From Candidatus Latescibacterota bacterium (GTDB taxonomy: Bacteria > Latescibacterota > UBA2968 > GCA-2709665), in the NCBI GenBank assembly GCA_021295655.1, contig JAGWBX010000021.1:1-64000 (forward strand): 64,000 nt of DNA, given 5' to 3'. Positions 1-8,980 of the stretch are shown here, in pieces. Below the pieces are notes generated by a model. It did not search any database. It worked only from the letters and a program-made list of their open reading frames with translations, and was not told the DNA's origin. The first letter of the stretch is position 1, and each line of letters opens with the position of its first letter. Both the position numbers and the translations under genes were made by a program.

Positions 1-29
1 GGCTGAAAAACACTAATTACATGCCCCTT

Positions 30-110
30 CCGAAACCCCAAAATCGCCACTTCCAGGTGGCTCCATTATGCCGATCATCGGTGGCCTGATTAGGGCGATC
101 CGTGACAGTC
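30..110. mobile_element. Possible IS21-family terminal repeat region (element end or remnant)
   Basis: Imperfect tandem ~24-bp units: ...GGTGGCTCCATTATG / CCGATCATCGGTGGCCTGATTAGG / GCGATCCGTGAC. Resembles the multiple terminal repeats of IS21-like elements. No transposase is inside the window. Confidence 0.4.
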
Positions 111-196
111 CTCGAGTCTTGTTAGTTCCAATGGATAGTCGCTGGTCACGCGGCGATGCATCCGCAAGACGGTTTTCAGCTGAATCATCAACGAAA

Positions 197-230
197 AAGC
201 CGAGGCGTTGTTTGCCCCGGCTTCTTTTTT
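197..230 (+). terminator. Rho-independent terminator
   Basis: Stem AAGCCGAGGC / GCCCCGGCTT with 7-nt loop, followed by CTTTTTTG. Confidence 0.75.
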
Positions 231-540
231 GTTTTCACTAAGAGAAGATCAGGTTACAAGAAAGCTCGCCTTCGGCCTGGGTTGCCAGAGTGGGGTCTCG
301 TCAACCGGACGTTTAGCCCCATACGGGTCTCCAAGTCGGTATTTCGCTTTTTTTTCTGATCGACATTTCGAAAGCAAGTCCTGGTTTTTCTCGAAAACTC
401 TTCCTGCATGAGGATTCGTTCGTAGCAGCGGATCAATGTCCAACGTCACTTCCCTCCTTCAGTCGTCGATTGTCCGTATTTCGTGTCTTTACCCGCCGTC
501 AAACGGTAAAATTCCGTATTACGGTGCAGGATCAAAGGTC

Positions 541-1803
541 CTATTTCGAATCCCTGCGTAAATCATCGAAAAAGATCCGCGTCTGTTTGGGCATTACGAT
601 TCTGTCAATCGCTCGGAGGTTTTGCAACGAAGCTGAGCGGACTCTATCGTTGGCACCCAGAATCTCAATCTCGCCTTCACGAAAAAGCTGAAGCACGATT
701 GAATCGAGATCCGAATAACGGGCGGCCGTTCTGTTTGCGAACCTGTGGCGCATCGCGTCAATCGTGACGGGTTCTTCGGATGCCAAACTGAAGAGCTCGC
801 GCGGCAAGGTGTCCAGAAGTTGCGTACGCATTATTTCTTGGTCCATTTCATTAAAGTTAAACAGCGGCACTGTTCCTGGATCTCTCAATGTGTCCCAGCC
901 CAACATCCCAAAATCGCCAGAACCATAGTGTTCAAATGTATTCTGTATCGCCCAATGTACTTGAATCATGACGTCGCGTGCCGTTGGATGTTTTGACAGA
1001 TGGAGAAACCATAAAGCGCGGCGTGATTCTTTTGGACGTATGAAAAAGGGTGTATCGTACGTTGCGCCCGTTACTAGGCGTATTTGCTCGCGCAACGTCC
1101 TTTGAACGAGCGCTCTTCCGGCATTGCCATTCTTGAGTTGAATCAAGTCCTGTATCTGTGATTTAGTCAATTCAAGTGGCGCGACCATCGCGATCATCTG
1201 AGGTGTATTAGCAAGATAATTTGTGAGCGCTTCCGCGGCGAATGTCAAGATAACCTCGGCCGCCGGCAGTTCGCGCAGGATTTCGGCTACAATCGTCAGT
1301 TTCACTTGCGAGAATCCGGTCTGATCCAGAAGAAAGATCGCGCGACCGGCGCGAGGTTGGCGGTGCTTGATTGCGGTCAGGATGTCTTCGACCTCGTCTT
1401 CAAATAGGCAGTTACGGACGGCGATTTTGCCATCATCCAATGCGTAACTTCGCTCACTCAAGACCTTTCGAAGATGATCAGCATGCGTTGCTTCTTTCTC
1501 GATGAAGTAACACTTGTAATCGAATCGCAGGGGCTTGGTGCGGTTTTCGTTCAGCCTATCCGTCGCAGCGTTGGCCTCTTCCAGCATTATCAAGGGGGTA
1601 CCTGATACGATTTTTTCGTCGTTTCGAAATGTACCACCTCCCGCAAAGCCATCAACAAGGTCGATTTTAAATTCTTCACGACTGGGATTGACATTCAGTC
1701 TGTCGAAATAGGCTCGAAGGTAGTTTCGTAGTACATCAAGTTTCGCTTTACTGTGTGGGTCAATAATTGGTGGTCGTTCGTCAGGGTGCCAGTTGAAGTT
1801 CAC
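541..1803 (-). CDS. tcmP: Three-Cys-motif partner protein (TcmP family)
   Basis: N-terminal KIDLVDGFAGGGTF (MTase motif-I-like) followed by SGTPLIMLEEA, then FLLDQTGFSQV; overlaps the adjacent DUF5131 gene. GTG start at 1803 preferred over the longer 1869 ORF. Confidence 0.75.
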   Translation of the reverse strand: MNFNWHPDERPPIIDPHSKAKLDVLRNYLRAYFDRLNVNPSREEFKIDLVDGFAGGGTFRNDEKIVSGTPLIMLEEANAATDRLNENRTKPLRFDYKCYFIEKEATHADHLRKVLSERSYALDDGKIAVRNCLFEDEVEDILTAIKHRQPRAGRAIFLLDQTGFSQVKLTIVAEILRELPAAEVILTFAAEALTNYLANTPQMIAMVAPLELTKSQIQDLIQLKNGNAGRALVQRTLREQIRLVTGATYDTPFFIRPKESRRALWFLHLSKHPTARDVMIQVHWAIQNTFEHYGSGDFGMLGWDTLRDPGTVPLFNFNEMDQEIMRTQLLDTLPRELFSLASEEPVTIDAMRHRFANRTAARYSDLDSIVLQLFREGEIEILGANDRVRSASLQNLRAIDRIVMPKQTRIFFDDLRRDSK

Positions 1804-2542
1804 AGTTCGTCTCCGTTTTTTTGTATACGGGCATAGCGTTGTACTCGATCCCATTGAGGCGCCGCCCACCCGACTTTGATGTGAGTCCGCCCCATTGCTT
1901 GAAGAAGAAATCTACCCCGTTGCGTTCGCAGATTTCCTTGACTTCAATTACCCAACGTTCTTTCATCGGCCTTGCGTTTGGGCCGCTCTCACCGCCTACG
2001 ATTACCCATGATATTCCGTCGAGATTGATTTCCCCCACGGGACCCAAGAGTGGTTCAATTGAAAGGAATCGGATCGGCACCGGTGCCTTCTGAAGGTGCC
2101 GGATCCTAGCGGTTGCGGTATGGTCCTCGACGGACACGCCGCACCAGATGTGACGCGGTGCTGCTCCGTGCCCATATCTTCCCTGCAGATAATTCTGCAT
2201 AAGCGAACTTCGTTTTGTTAGTACCTGGAAAATGTGACGGTCAGCGTGCTCCATCGTGTCGAAGACACGATCTATATAATTCGTCGGGATCTTTTTGTGA
2301 AACAGATCACTCATCGAATTCACAAATACTCTTCGAGGGCGTTTCCAGGAGAGCGGTTGGGAAAGGCGCTCTGGTCGGAGCGTGAGCTCGAATCCGTTCT
2401 CGAATGGATGGTCCTTAACGCCGCGAAACCGTTCGGCAATTCGCTCTGCGTAACAGTTGTCGCAACCACGCGTGACTTTGGTGCAGCCGGTTACTGGATT
2501 CCAGGTTGCGTCGGTCCATTCAATCGCAGACTTGTCGGCCAT
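1781..2542 (-). CDS. Three-Cys-motif protein, phage Gp37/Gp68-like (DUF5131 family)
   Basis: MADKSAIEWTDATWNPVTGCTKVTRGCDNCYAERIAERFRG (CX6CX2C), VFVNSMSDLFH, WVIVGGESGPNARPM, FFFKQWGG: hallmark motifs of this family. Confidence 0.9.
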   Translation of the reverse strand: MADKSAIEWTDATWNPVTGCTKVTRGCDNCYAERIAERFRGVKDHPFENGFELTLRPERLSQPLSWKRPRRVFVNSMSDLFHKKIPTNYIDRVFDTMEHADRHIFQVLTKRSSLMQNYLQGRYGHGAAPRHIWCGVSVEDHTATARIRHLQKAPVPIRFLSIEPLLGPVGEINLDGISWVIVGGESGPNARPMKERWVIEVKEICERNGVDFFFKQWGGLTSKSGGRRLNGIEYNAMPVYKKTETNCELQLAP

Positions 2543-3162
2543 TTTAACAATCCTCTATCGAGTGGAGTCTGTCAACCTGACCTGCGGATCTTTCCAAAGC
2601 GTCCCGTATTCGACGATATTTTCGTCGAATACTCCATACACCCGACTTAAATGCCCTCGATGTTCCATGTGCTTAGGGCCGACTCTCCGTCTGCATCCTC
2701 GTGTGAGTTCTACCGACCTGGGTACGGTTCGTCGTCGGGACAATCTTCGAACACTTCGCCGTCGTGCAATGAGTGTAAAATGTCTTCGAAACTAAAGGTG
2801 GTCGTTCCTGGTTTATTCAACTACATGCATTAATAATGTCTCGGTTTATCAACGACTTGTCTCCATTCTAATGTCAACGCTTGCGTCGTGTTAGGAGCCG
2901 GACGGATTTTGTCCCGTTAAAACGGTATCATGACGTTGAAGCCTTGTCAAGTAAAGGATTCGCACGAGAATCCAGAAAACATCCGCAATTTTCGCGAACG
3001 CTGCCGAAACGCTTGACCTGCGCTACTACGAGACATGCAATCTTCCTTCAAGGAAAAGAAATATACTGCACATCAGTATAGTATTTTTGGGGTCCATTGT
3101 CAAGGTGGGCATTCGAAGAATGCGGAAGGATGCACGGGATGGACGCGTAGAGAACCGGGATC

Positions 3163-5334
3163 TTACAGGTGTTCATCGAACCAATCGAGCATGGCATTGC
3201 ACAGATGCCTGAGCTTCGTGTACTCCCACTCGGGCGTGAAATGATCCGCGCCTTCGTATTGGACCCACTCCACCTTCCGTCCGAGCCGCGACAGGCCGTT
3301 ATACACTTCCTCGGCCTGTTTTGCTGCGGCTGTGTCCTCGCTGCCGTTGACCAGCAGTAACGGCGCCTGAATTGCCTCGGGGTCGCCCCAGGGCGGCTTT
3401 CCCATTCCTCCCTGTCCAGACTCGAACCAGAACCAGTCCTGCTGACCGTAAAAACTCGTTAAGTTCACGATCGGCGCGTTGCATACGGCGGCGCTGAAGA
3501 GCTTCGTCTGAGTAAGGAGCGCCAGCACGGAATAAGCACCGTAGCTGTGACCGTAGAGTCCGATTCGATTCGGATCTATGGTTCCCCGTTCGATCAGATG
3601 CCGGATCACTGGCGTTGTCCTGGCCGCAATCTCGATCATCGGGTCGTGCCCCGAGAGTTCGGTATCCGGGTACACCACCGCGTAACCCCGGTGAGCGAGA
3701 AAGTGGGCATTGTCCTCGGATGGCGTTTCCGTGAATCCAAATCTGTTGATGTCCTCCGAATACGAGTAATCGCCATATACGACGGTGATAGCCGGCACGG
3801 GCCGCTTTCCATCGAAATCCGGAGGCAACATCAGGGCCGCCTTGACGCTTCCCTTTCCGTCTGCCTCGAACTCGACAAGCTCCGGCGTGCCCATCCTGAT
3901 CGCATCGACCGAAGGCAGCGGATCGAAAATGCGCCTGACGTCGCCGCTTCGACTGATTCTGATGATTTCAGGAGGTTTTGTTGCGGTTTCCCGCGCGATG
4001 AATATCGTACCGCCGTCGCTCGACGCCTCGTTCAGCAACGTGCAAGACTGGATGGCTCCGTCTAACTCGAGCATCTCTCGAAACGCCCCGCTTTCAAGGT
4101 CAAGTTCAGCGATACAGAGCGTCTCATCCTTTCGAGTCACGGCGAGGGGCACCTCGCACGTATTCACCACTGGATTTTCTTGCGGTAGCAGCCATGTCGA
4201 CACCCTGTATCCGTCCGGTACCGCCAGTTTTCGTTGCGCCCTTCCGGATGCTTCGAAAACCCAGATACCTCCAGGTACCGGCAGCAGAATTTCCTTCGAA
4301 TCCGGGCGCCATCTTGGAGGCGCTTCGTAGAAGGCATCGATTTTCCTGATGTAAGCACCGCTGTCACCCACAATATCGATCGGGTCGCTGCCTCCATCCT
4401 TCTCAACCACGTGGGGATGTCCGGTTTTCTCCCCTCCCCATGTCAAATAGCATAGCCTCGTGCCATCGGGCGACCAGTTGAATGCGGTCGTGTACGATTG
4501 CACGATGCCGCTGGCGGCACACACAGTCTTCCTGTGGGCGATATCTGTTACCATCAAATCGCAGACGTTCCCACCGGATACTTTATTGTGACCCTTTATG
4601 CGCAAACAGGCAACGTGGTTTCCGTCGGGAGACGGGCGCCAGCATCGAAACGACCAGTTCTCCGCCAGCACCTCGACCTCCCCTGAACTCACATCCACAG
4701 CGACGAGGTTCCCCCTTTTCTCCCAGTTGTCGATCGGCACGACAACAGATTCGGCAGATGTCCGTCGCTGAATTCCATTCTCGCCGGAATCTCCTGCGCC
4801 GGCGGCATGTTTGCCGGGATCTGCTTTTATCAGAATCCGGCGTCCGTCGTTTGTCCACCTTGGGACCTCAAAGCCATAATCGCCGGCGTAATTTACGTTC
4901 TCATACACTTCCGTCGTCGCTGTCTTTCGGTCCCATATCGCCAGGCGGGCCGGATTGTCTCTTTTCTGAATGTACGCTGCGAGACGGCAGCCGTCCGGAG
5001 ACCACTGGGGCGCCCACGAAACTTCGGTTTCACCGAAAGGATGCACGGAATCCGATTCCTCGGTATCGACGACAACAACCGAAGGCCTCATGACTTCCTG
5101 CGGCACGCTTGAATGCTCTCCGGATGTCAATACCGAACGGCTGCGGCCGACGGCAACCATCGTAAGCGCCAGAAAACGCCCATCGGGACTGAGATCAAAT
5201 GGTATTCGCGTAGCCGGGACTTTCAACTGCAGCAGATGTTCCACCGTAAAACGCTCCATAACGGTACTCGCTTGATATGTTCTGGCATCATCGCGCGGGA
5301 TCGATCGCATGGAATATACCGGCTTTTCGAACAT
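3163..5334 (-). CDS. S9 family peptidase (prolyl oligopeptidase-like, beta-propeller plus alpha/beta hydrolase)
   Basis: WD40-like WSPDGxR repeats; GLYGHSYGAYSVLALLTQT (GxSxG nucleophile), LLVNGSEDTAA, EGADHF. Confidence 0.9.
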   Translation of the reverse strand: MFEKPVYSMRSIPRDDARTYQASTVMERFTVEHLLQLKVPATRIPFDLSPDGRFLALTMVAVGRSRSVLTSGEHSSVPQEVMRPSVVVVDTEESDSVHPFGETEVSWAPQWSPDGCRLAAYIQKRDNPARLAIWDRKTATTEVYENVNYAGDYGFEVPRWTNDGRRILIKADPGKHAAGAGDSGENGIQRRTSAESVVVPIDNWEKRGNLVAVDVSSGEVEVLAENWSFRCWRPSPDGNHVACLRIKGHNKVSGGNVCDLMVTDIAHRKTVCAASGIVQSYTTAFNWSPDGTRLCYLTWGGEKTGHPHVVEKDGGSDPIDIVGDSGAYIRKIDAFYEAPPRWRPDSKEILLPVPGGIWVFEASGRAQRKLAVPDGYRVSTWLLPQENPVVNTCEVPLAVTRKDETLCIAELDLESGAFREMLELDGAIQSCTLLNEASSDGGTIFIARETATKPPEIIRISRSGDVRRIFDPLPSVDAIRMGTPELVEFEADGKGSVKAALMLPPDFDGKRPVPAITVVYGDYSYSEDINRFGFTETPSEDNAHFLAHRGYAVVYPDTELSGHDPMIEIAARTTPVIRHLIERGTIDPNRIGLYGHSYGAYSVLALLTQTKLFSAAVCNAPIVNLTSFYGQQDWFWFESGQGGMGKPPWGDPEAIQAPLLLVNGSEDTAAAKQAEEVYNGLSRLGRKVEWVQYEGADHFTPEWEYTKLRHLCNAMLDWFDEHL

Positions 5335-5451
5335 AAGGGAACTCGGGTAGGAACTTACAGTAAGACTTCAAAACCTCGTGCGTTCATATTTCTTCAGGCT
5401 GTCGGCTTGCGAAAGGCGCTGTGATCCCCCCACCGCATCAGCCTTCGCCGG

Positions 5452-5525
5452 CCCCTTCGACAGGCTCAGGGCAGCGCCTCCGACCCTTCGACATTTCAAC
5501 AGGCCCCTTCGACAGGCTCAGCGCA
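5452..5525. repeat. Copies of dispersed repeat CCCTTCGACAGGCTCAG(G/C)GCA
   Basis: Two near-identical copies (5452-5473, 5504-5525), with a third at 28682-28702 and degenerate copies to 28792. Confidence 0.8.
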
Positions 5526-5890
5526 AGCAGCGCAAGCAGCACATGCAGGGCAAGTCTCAGGGGTCGGGTCGGCTTCTGCGACTTCCCCTCAAAGGGGGGA
5601 GTGATTGGACAGCCAGACAGGCTCCGGCGTTCACTTCCATCCATCTGGATGCAGACGAGTTTTCCAAAGTTGGTTTTCTCGCCTTTTCCTGCCCATCCTG
5701 TCCATCCATGTAAGTTTCATTTGGTGTTCCCGAGCCCGCACGGACCCCGATCCGCTGTTTCGGGTTGACAGGGTGTTATCCCCGCCGTACTTTGCCATCC
5801 ATCCTGCTATTTCATGCAATTTTCCGGATCCCTGCGTTGCACCTGACTGACAGGCGTGTAACGCCGGGGCCGGTTTAATGTGGAGACGCC

Positions 5891-7177
5891 ATGATCAGAC
5901 TCGCCACCTTTCAATCCGACGTGACGCCCCCGCTGGGTCACCCGCTCTGCGCGGGGTGGTATCCCTCTGCCAAAGGCATCCTGGACCCGCTGGCCGCCCT
6001 CGGGCTGATCATTGTACCGGACAATGAATCGCCAATGGTTCTGTGCGCACTGGACTGGGCCGAGTTGAGCAATGGCGATTATGACCGATGGCGTGAGGCG
6101 CTGGCCGTGGCCGTGGGCACCGAGGCGGACCGGGTGGCAGTACACTGCACCCACGCGCACGACACCCCCTGGCCGGACCGCGATGCGCAGCATATTCTCG
6201 ATGCCCACGGCCATACCGACGTCATTATGGCCGGAAACTGGTCCGAAAACGTCCGCACACAGGCGGCAAAGGCAGCGGCTGATGCCATGGACAGGCTGCA
6301 GCCCTGCACGCATATCTCGACGGGCGAAGCCAGAGTCGACCGGATCGCCTCCAACCGGCGGGTGATGGGGCCGGACGGCAAGGTGGCCGCCGTTCGCTGG
6401 ACCAAAACGCCCGATCCCGAGGTGCGGGCCGCGCCCGAGGGCGTCATCGACCCCATGCTCAAGACAATCGGCTATTACCATCAGGATACACCGCTCGCCC
6501 TCGTTCATTACTATGCCACACATCCCACCAGCAAGGACGGCACGGGGCTGGTGACGCCCGAATTCGTGGGCCTGGCCCGCAACCGCCGCACGGAGGAAAG
6601 CGGTGTGCCGCACATCTACTTCACAGGCTGCGCGGGTAACGTCACCGCGGGCAAGTACAACGACGGTGTGGCCGACAACCGCGAATTGTTCACCGGGCGC
6701 ATCCATACGGCCATGCTGGAAGCAGAGCAGGCCAGTTCCCGCCAGCCCCTGGAACGGGTGGCCTGGACGGTAGCGCCCGTGCGGCTGCCGCCACGGGAGG
6801 ACCTGGACGAGGAAGACCTGCTGGCGAAAATCTCGGCGGCGCGCATAGGAGCCAAGATTCACAGCAAGCACGCCCTCATGCTGACGTACGTGCGCCGCCG
6901 CGAGCGTCCCATTCCCCTCACCTGCCTGCATCTGAACGACCGGGTGGCGGTGGTCAATCTGCCGGGCGAGATCTTTATCGAATACCAGCTGCACGCGCAG
7001 GCGAGCCGCCCCGACGCCTTTGTCGCCGTAGCGGGATACGGAGACCTGGGGACAGGGTACATCACCATGGAAACTTCCTTTGACGAGGGCGGGTACGAGC
7101 CCACCGACGCCTTCGTGTCCGGGAAGTCGGAGAAAATCGTCCGCGCCGCCATCGACAGAGTCCTGCAAGCCGGTTGA
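5891..7177 (+). CDS. Neutral/alkaline ceramidase N-terminal-domain-like hydrolase
   Basis: DVTPPLGHPLCAGW, VAVHCTHAHDTPWPD, YFTGCAGNVTAGKYNDG, NLPGEIFIEYQ: typical of neutral ceramidase-like proteins. Confidence 0.8.
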   Translation: MIRLATFQSDVTPPLGHPLCAGWYPSAKGILDPLAALGLIIVPDNESPMVLCALDWAELSNGDYDRWREALAVAVGTEADRVAVHCTHAHDTPWPDRDAQHILDAHGHTDVIMAGNWSENVRTQAAKAAADAMDRLQPCTHISTGEARVDRIASNRRVMGPDGKVAAVRWTKTPDPEVRAAPEGVIDPMLKTIGYYHQDTPLALVHYYATHPTSKDGTGLVTPEFVGLARNRRTEESGVPHIYFTGCAGNVTAGKYNDGVADNRELFTGRIHTAMLEAEQASSRQPLERVAWTVAPVRLPPREDLDEEDLLAKISAARIGAKIHSKHALMLTYVRRRERPIPLTCLHLNDRVAVVNLPGEIFIEYQLHAQASRPDAFVAVAGYGDLGTGYITMETSFDEGGYEPTDAFVSGKSEKIVRAAIDRVLQAG

Positions 7178-7452
7178 AACGCGACCGAGCTCAATGCGCA
7201 TCTTGAAGGCTGGAAACATGGATATGCAGGATGAAAAACAACTGGCTCCTTTCAGGTCCATCCCTGCGAGTGTCTTCCAGTAACCGCAATACCGCCACAA
7301 TCCTGATGCAGTCGCATACGGCGTTTCGGGATGCCAGGCCGGACTTTCTGCCGTGGATCTGCAGGAAACAGGCGGCGCCTGAACCTGATAGGTCTATGGG
7401 CGTATCATAACCATTGGTTTTTACTAAAAGAAAACTTTTATCGAAAATTCCG

Positions 7453-7480
7453 TTGACAAATAGAAATCATCAGGTAAATT
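7453..7480 (+). promoter_or_regulatory. Putative sigma70-type promoter of the toxin-antitoxin operon
   Basis: TTGACA (7453-7458), 16-nt spacer, TAAATT (7475-7480); the toxin ATG is at 7487. Confidence 0.5.
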
Positions 7481-7486
7481 TGGTAG

Positions 7487-7747
7487 ATGTACGAAGTCCG
7501 TTATCGGAAGCAGGCCGCACGCCGGCTATTTGGCATGCCTCGCAGCACCGCGCGGCGGATCTGCGCCAGGATCGACGCGATCGCGGCAGATCCGTATGGC
7601 AAACATCCGAACGCAACACAGATTCCGGGCAGAGACAGGGACTTTCGACTAAGGTTGGGTGGTTGGCGCGTGATTTGCTCGATCAACGACGAGCGCGAGA
7701 TATTGCTCGTGGCAAAAATTGATACGCGAGGGCAGATTTACCGATGA
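7487..7747 (+). CDS. RelE/ParE-superfamily toxin
   Basis: MYEVRYRKQAARRLFGMPRSTARRICARIDAIAADPYG...LRLGGWRVICSINDEREILLVAKIDTRGQIYR: RelE fold signature (RLGxWRVIxxIND..I.V..I..R.xIY). Confidence 0.88.
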   Translation: MYEVRYRKQAARRLFGMPRSTARRICARIDAIAADPYGKHPNATQIPGRDRDFRLRLGGWRVICSINDEREILLVAKIDTRGQIYR

Positions 7748-8130
7748 ACGAGCAACAAGTGCAGATCATCGTAAAGGACGGGGCGCCTGAATATGCGGTG
7801 ATCCCGATCGACGCGTACCGTCGCATGGCCGCCGCGCTGGAAGACGCGGACGATGCCGAGGCCATCGACAAAGCATGGGCCGATGACGCGGCGGGCGAGA
7901 CGGTACCTGGCGAGGTCGCTAAAGGTATAATCGACGGAGGACCGCCTTTGCGCGTGTGGCGGAAATACCGCGGGCTCACGCTGGCCTCTCTGGCCGGTCA
8001 GGTTGGCGTTTCGCGGGGGTATCTGTCACAGATTGAGAACGGACACAAGTCCGGCACACTCAACCTGTTTCGAAGACTCGCGACCACGCTCGAAGTGTCG
8101 TTGGACCAACTCGTTGAACCTTCGACATGA
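7744..8130 (+). CDS. Antitoxin with Phd/YefM-like N-terminus and XRE-type HTH C-terminus
   Basis: EYAVIPIDAYRRMAAALED followed by RVWRKYRGLTLASLAGQVGVSRGYLSQIENGHKSGTLNLFRRLATTLEVSLDQL; 4-nt ATGA overlap with the toxin gene. Confidence 0.85.
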   Translation: MNEQQVQIIVKDGAPEYAVIPIDAYRRMAAALEDADDAEAIDKAWADDAAGETVPGEVAKGIIDGGPPLRVWRKYRGLTLASLAGQVGVSRGYLSQIENGHKSGTLNLFRRLATTLEVSLDQLVEPST

Positions 8131-8366
8131 TATACCCCGGTTCGACGGGGAGCGGGCTGATCGCAGCCCGGGAGGGTGCGGACGTTCTGCCTGGCAGGGC
8201 ACGTCCGTTGACACACGCTCAGGTATCGTCCTGTGTCGCAGGCTTTTCTTCTGTCTGTTTACCGCCATTAAGTAAATGATGCGGGCAGACAGGAATATCT
8301 GCCCCACCTTCAGATCGACCTGCTCGACGGGACAGTATTGGCCATAGAAACAAGACAGGAGCAGGG

Positions 8367-8840
8367 GTGTTGCGGCGAATCATCCATGGTGCGTTTGTGT
8401 TCGTGGTGGCGTTTCTCCTGATGGGTCCGTTTTCTCACGCCATGGTCGGAATGTCGGGCTGGCTCCACACGATAGGATTGGGTCTGGGATGGGGGCTGGC
8501 GCTCGGGCTGATTGTGGGCATGGGCAGCGACATCAGCACAGGCGTTGGCATGGTGTTGGGCCTTGGCGCCGGCGCTGGTGTCTACTGGGGCCCGTTCGAC
8601 GGGGTGATTGTCGGATTTGTTGCGGCCATACCGGCGGCCATGGGCGTGGGCCTCGTGTCGGTACTGCTGGACTGGAGCCTGGGAGCAGGGCTCTTCTGGG
8701 GCCTGTCGCTCGGCATCAGCGCCGTATTGCTCGTATTGCTGGAGGGCGGATGGGTGGTTTTTGCCGCCGCAGCAACGGGATGCATAACGGGCCTTGGCGT
8801 GCGGCTTCTGCTGAGGATCCGGTCGGCCCGGCCAGGGTAA
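8367..8840 (+). CDS. Small hydrophobic Gly-rich membrane protein
   Basis: 157 aa, several hydrophobic Gly-rich segments. Confidence 0.55.
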   Translation: MLRRIIHGAFVFVVAFLLMGPFSHAMVGMSGWLHTIGLGLGWGLALGLIVGMGSDISTGVGMVLGLGAGAGVYWGPFDGVIVGFVAAIPAAMGVGLVSVLLDWSLGAGLFWGLSLGISAVLLVLLEGGWVVFAAAATGCITGLGVRLLLRIRSARPG

Positions 8841-8980
8841 GCGGCGGGATTTCTCGAGTTTTACGCAAACCAGGTTGGAGAAATATCGCCAGACGCGCAC
8901 GCGTTCGGTGCCGCCGGCAACCGGTCAATCGCCCCCTTTTTCCAGGACCGGGAACCACATCAACCTGTCAGGAGGACAGG

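Noticed and set aside
3039-3067. Possible sigma70 promoter at TATACT (3062-3067)
   Set aside because: No acceptable -35 at 16-18 nt and no downstream plus-strand gene; kept only as a shared motif observation.
5807-7300. 497-aa minus-strand ORF opposite the ceramidase-like gene
   Set aside because: High-GC shadow ORF; Arg/Gly/His-rich, no recognisable motifs, fully antisense to a motif-supported CDS.
8283-8304. GGGCAGA...TCTGCCC hairpin
   Set aside because: Short stem without a T-tract; insufficient to call a terminator.
8489-8980. N-terminal extension of the 1058-aa ORF
   Set aside because: Read-through in the frame of the metalloprotease; real start is the RBS-preceded ATG at 8981 with signal peptide.
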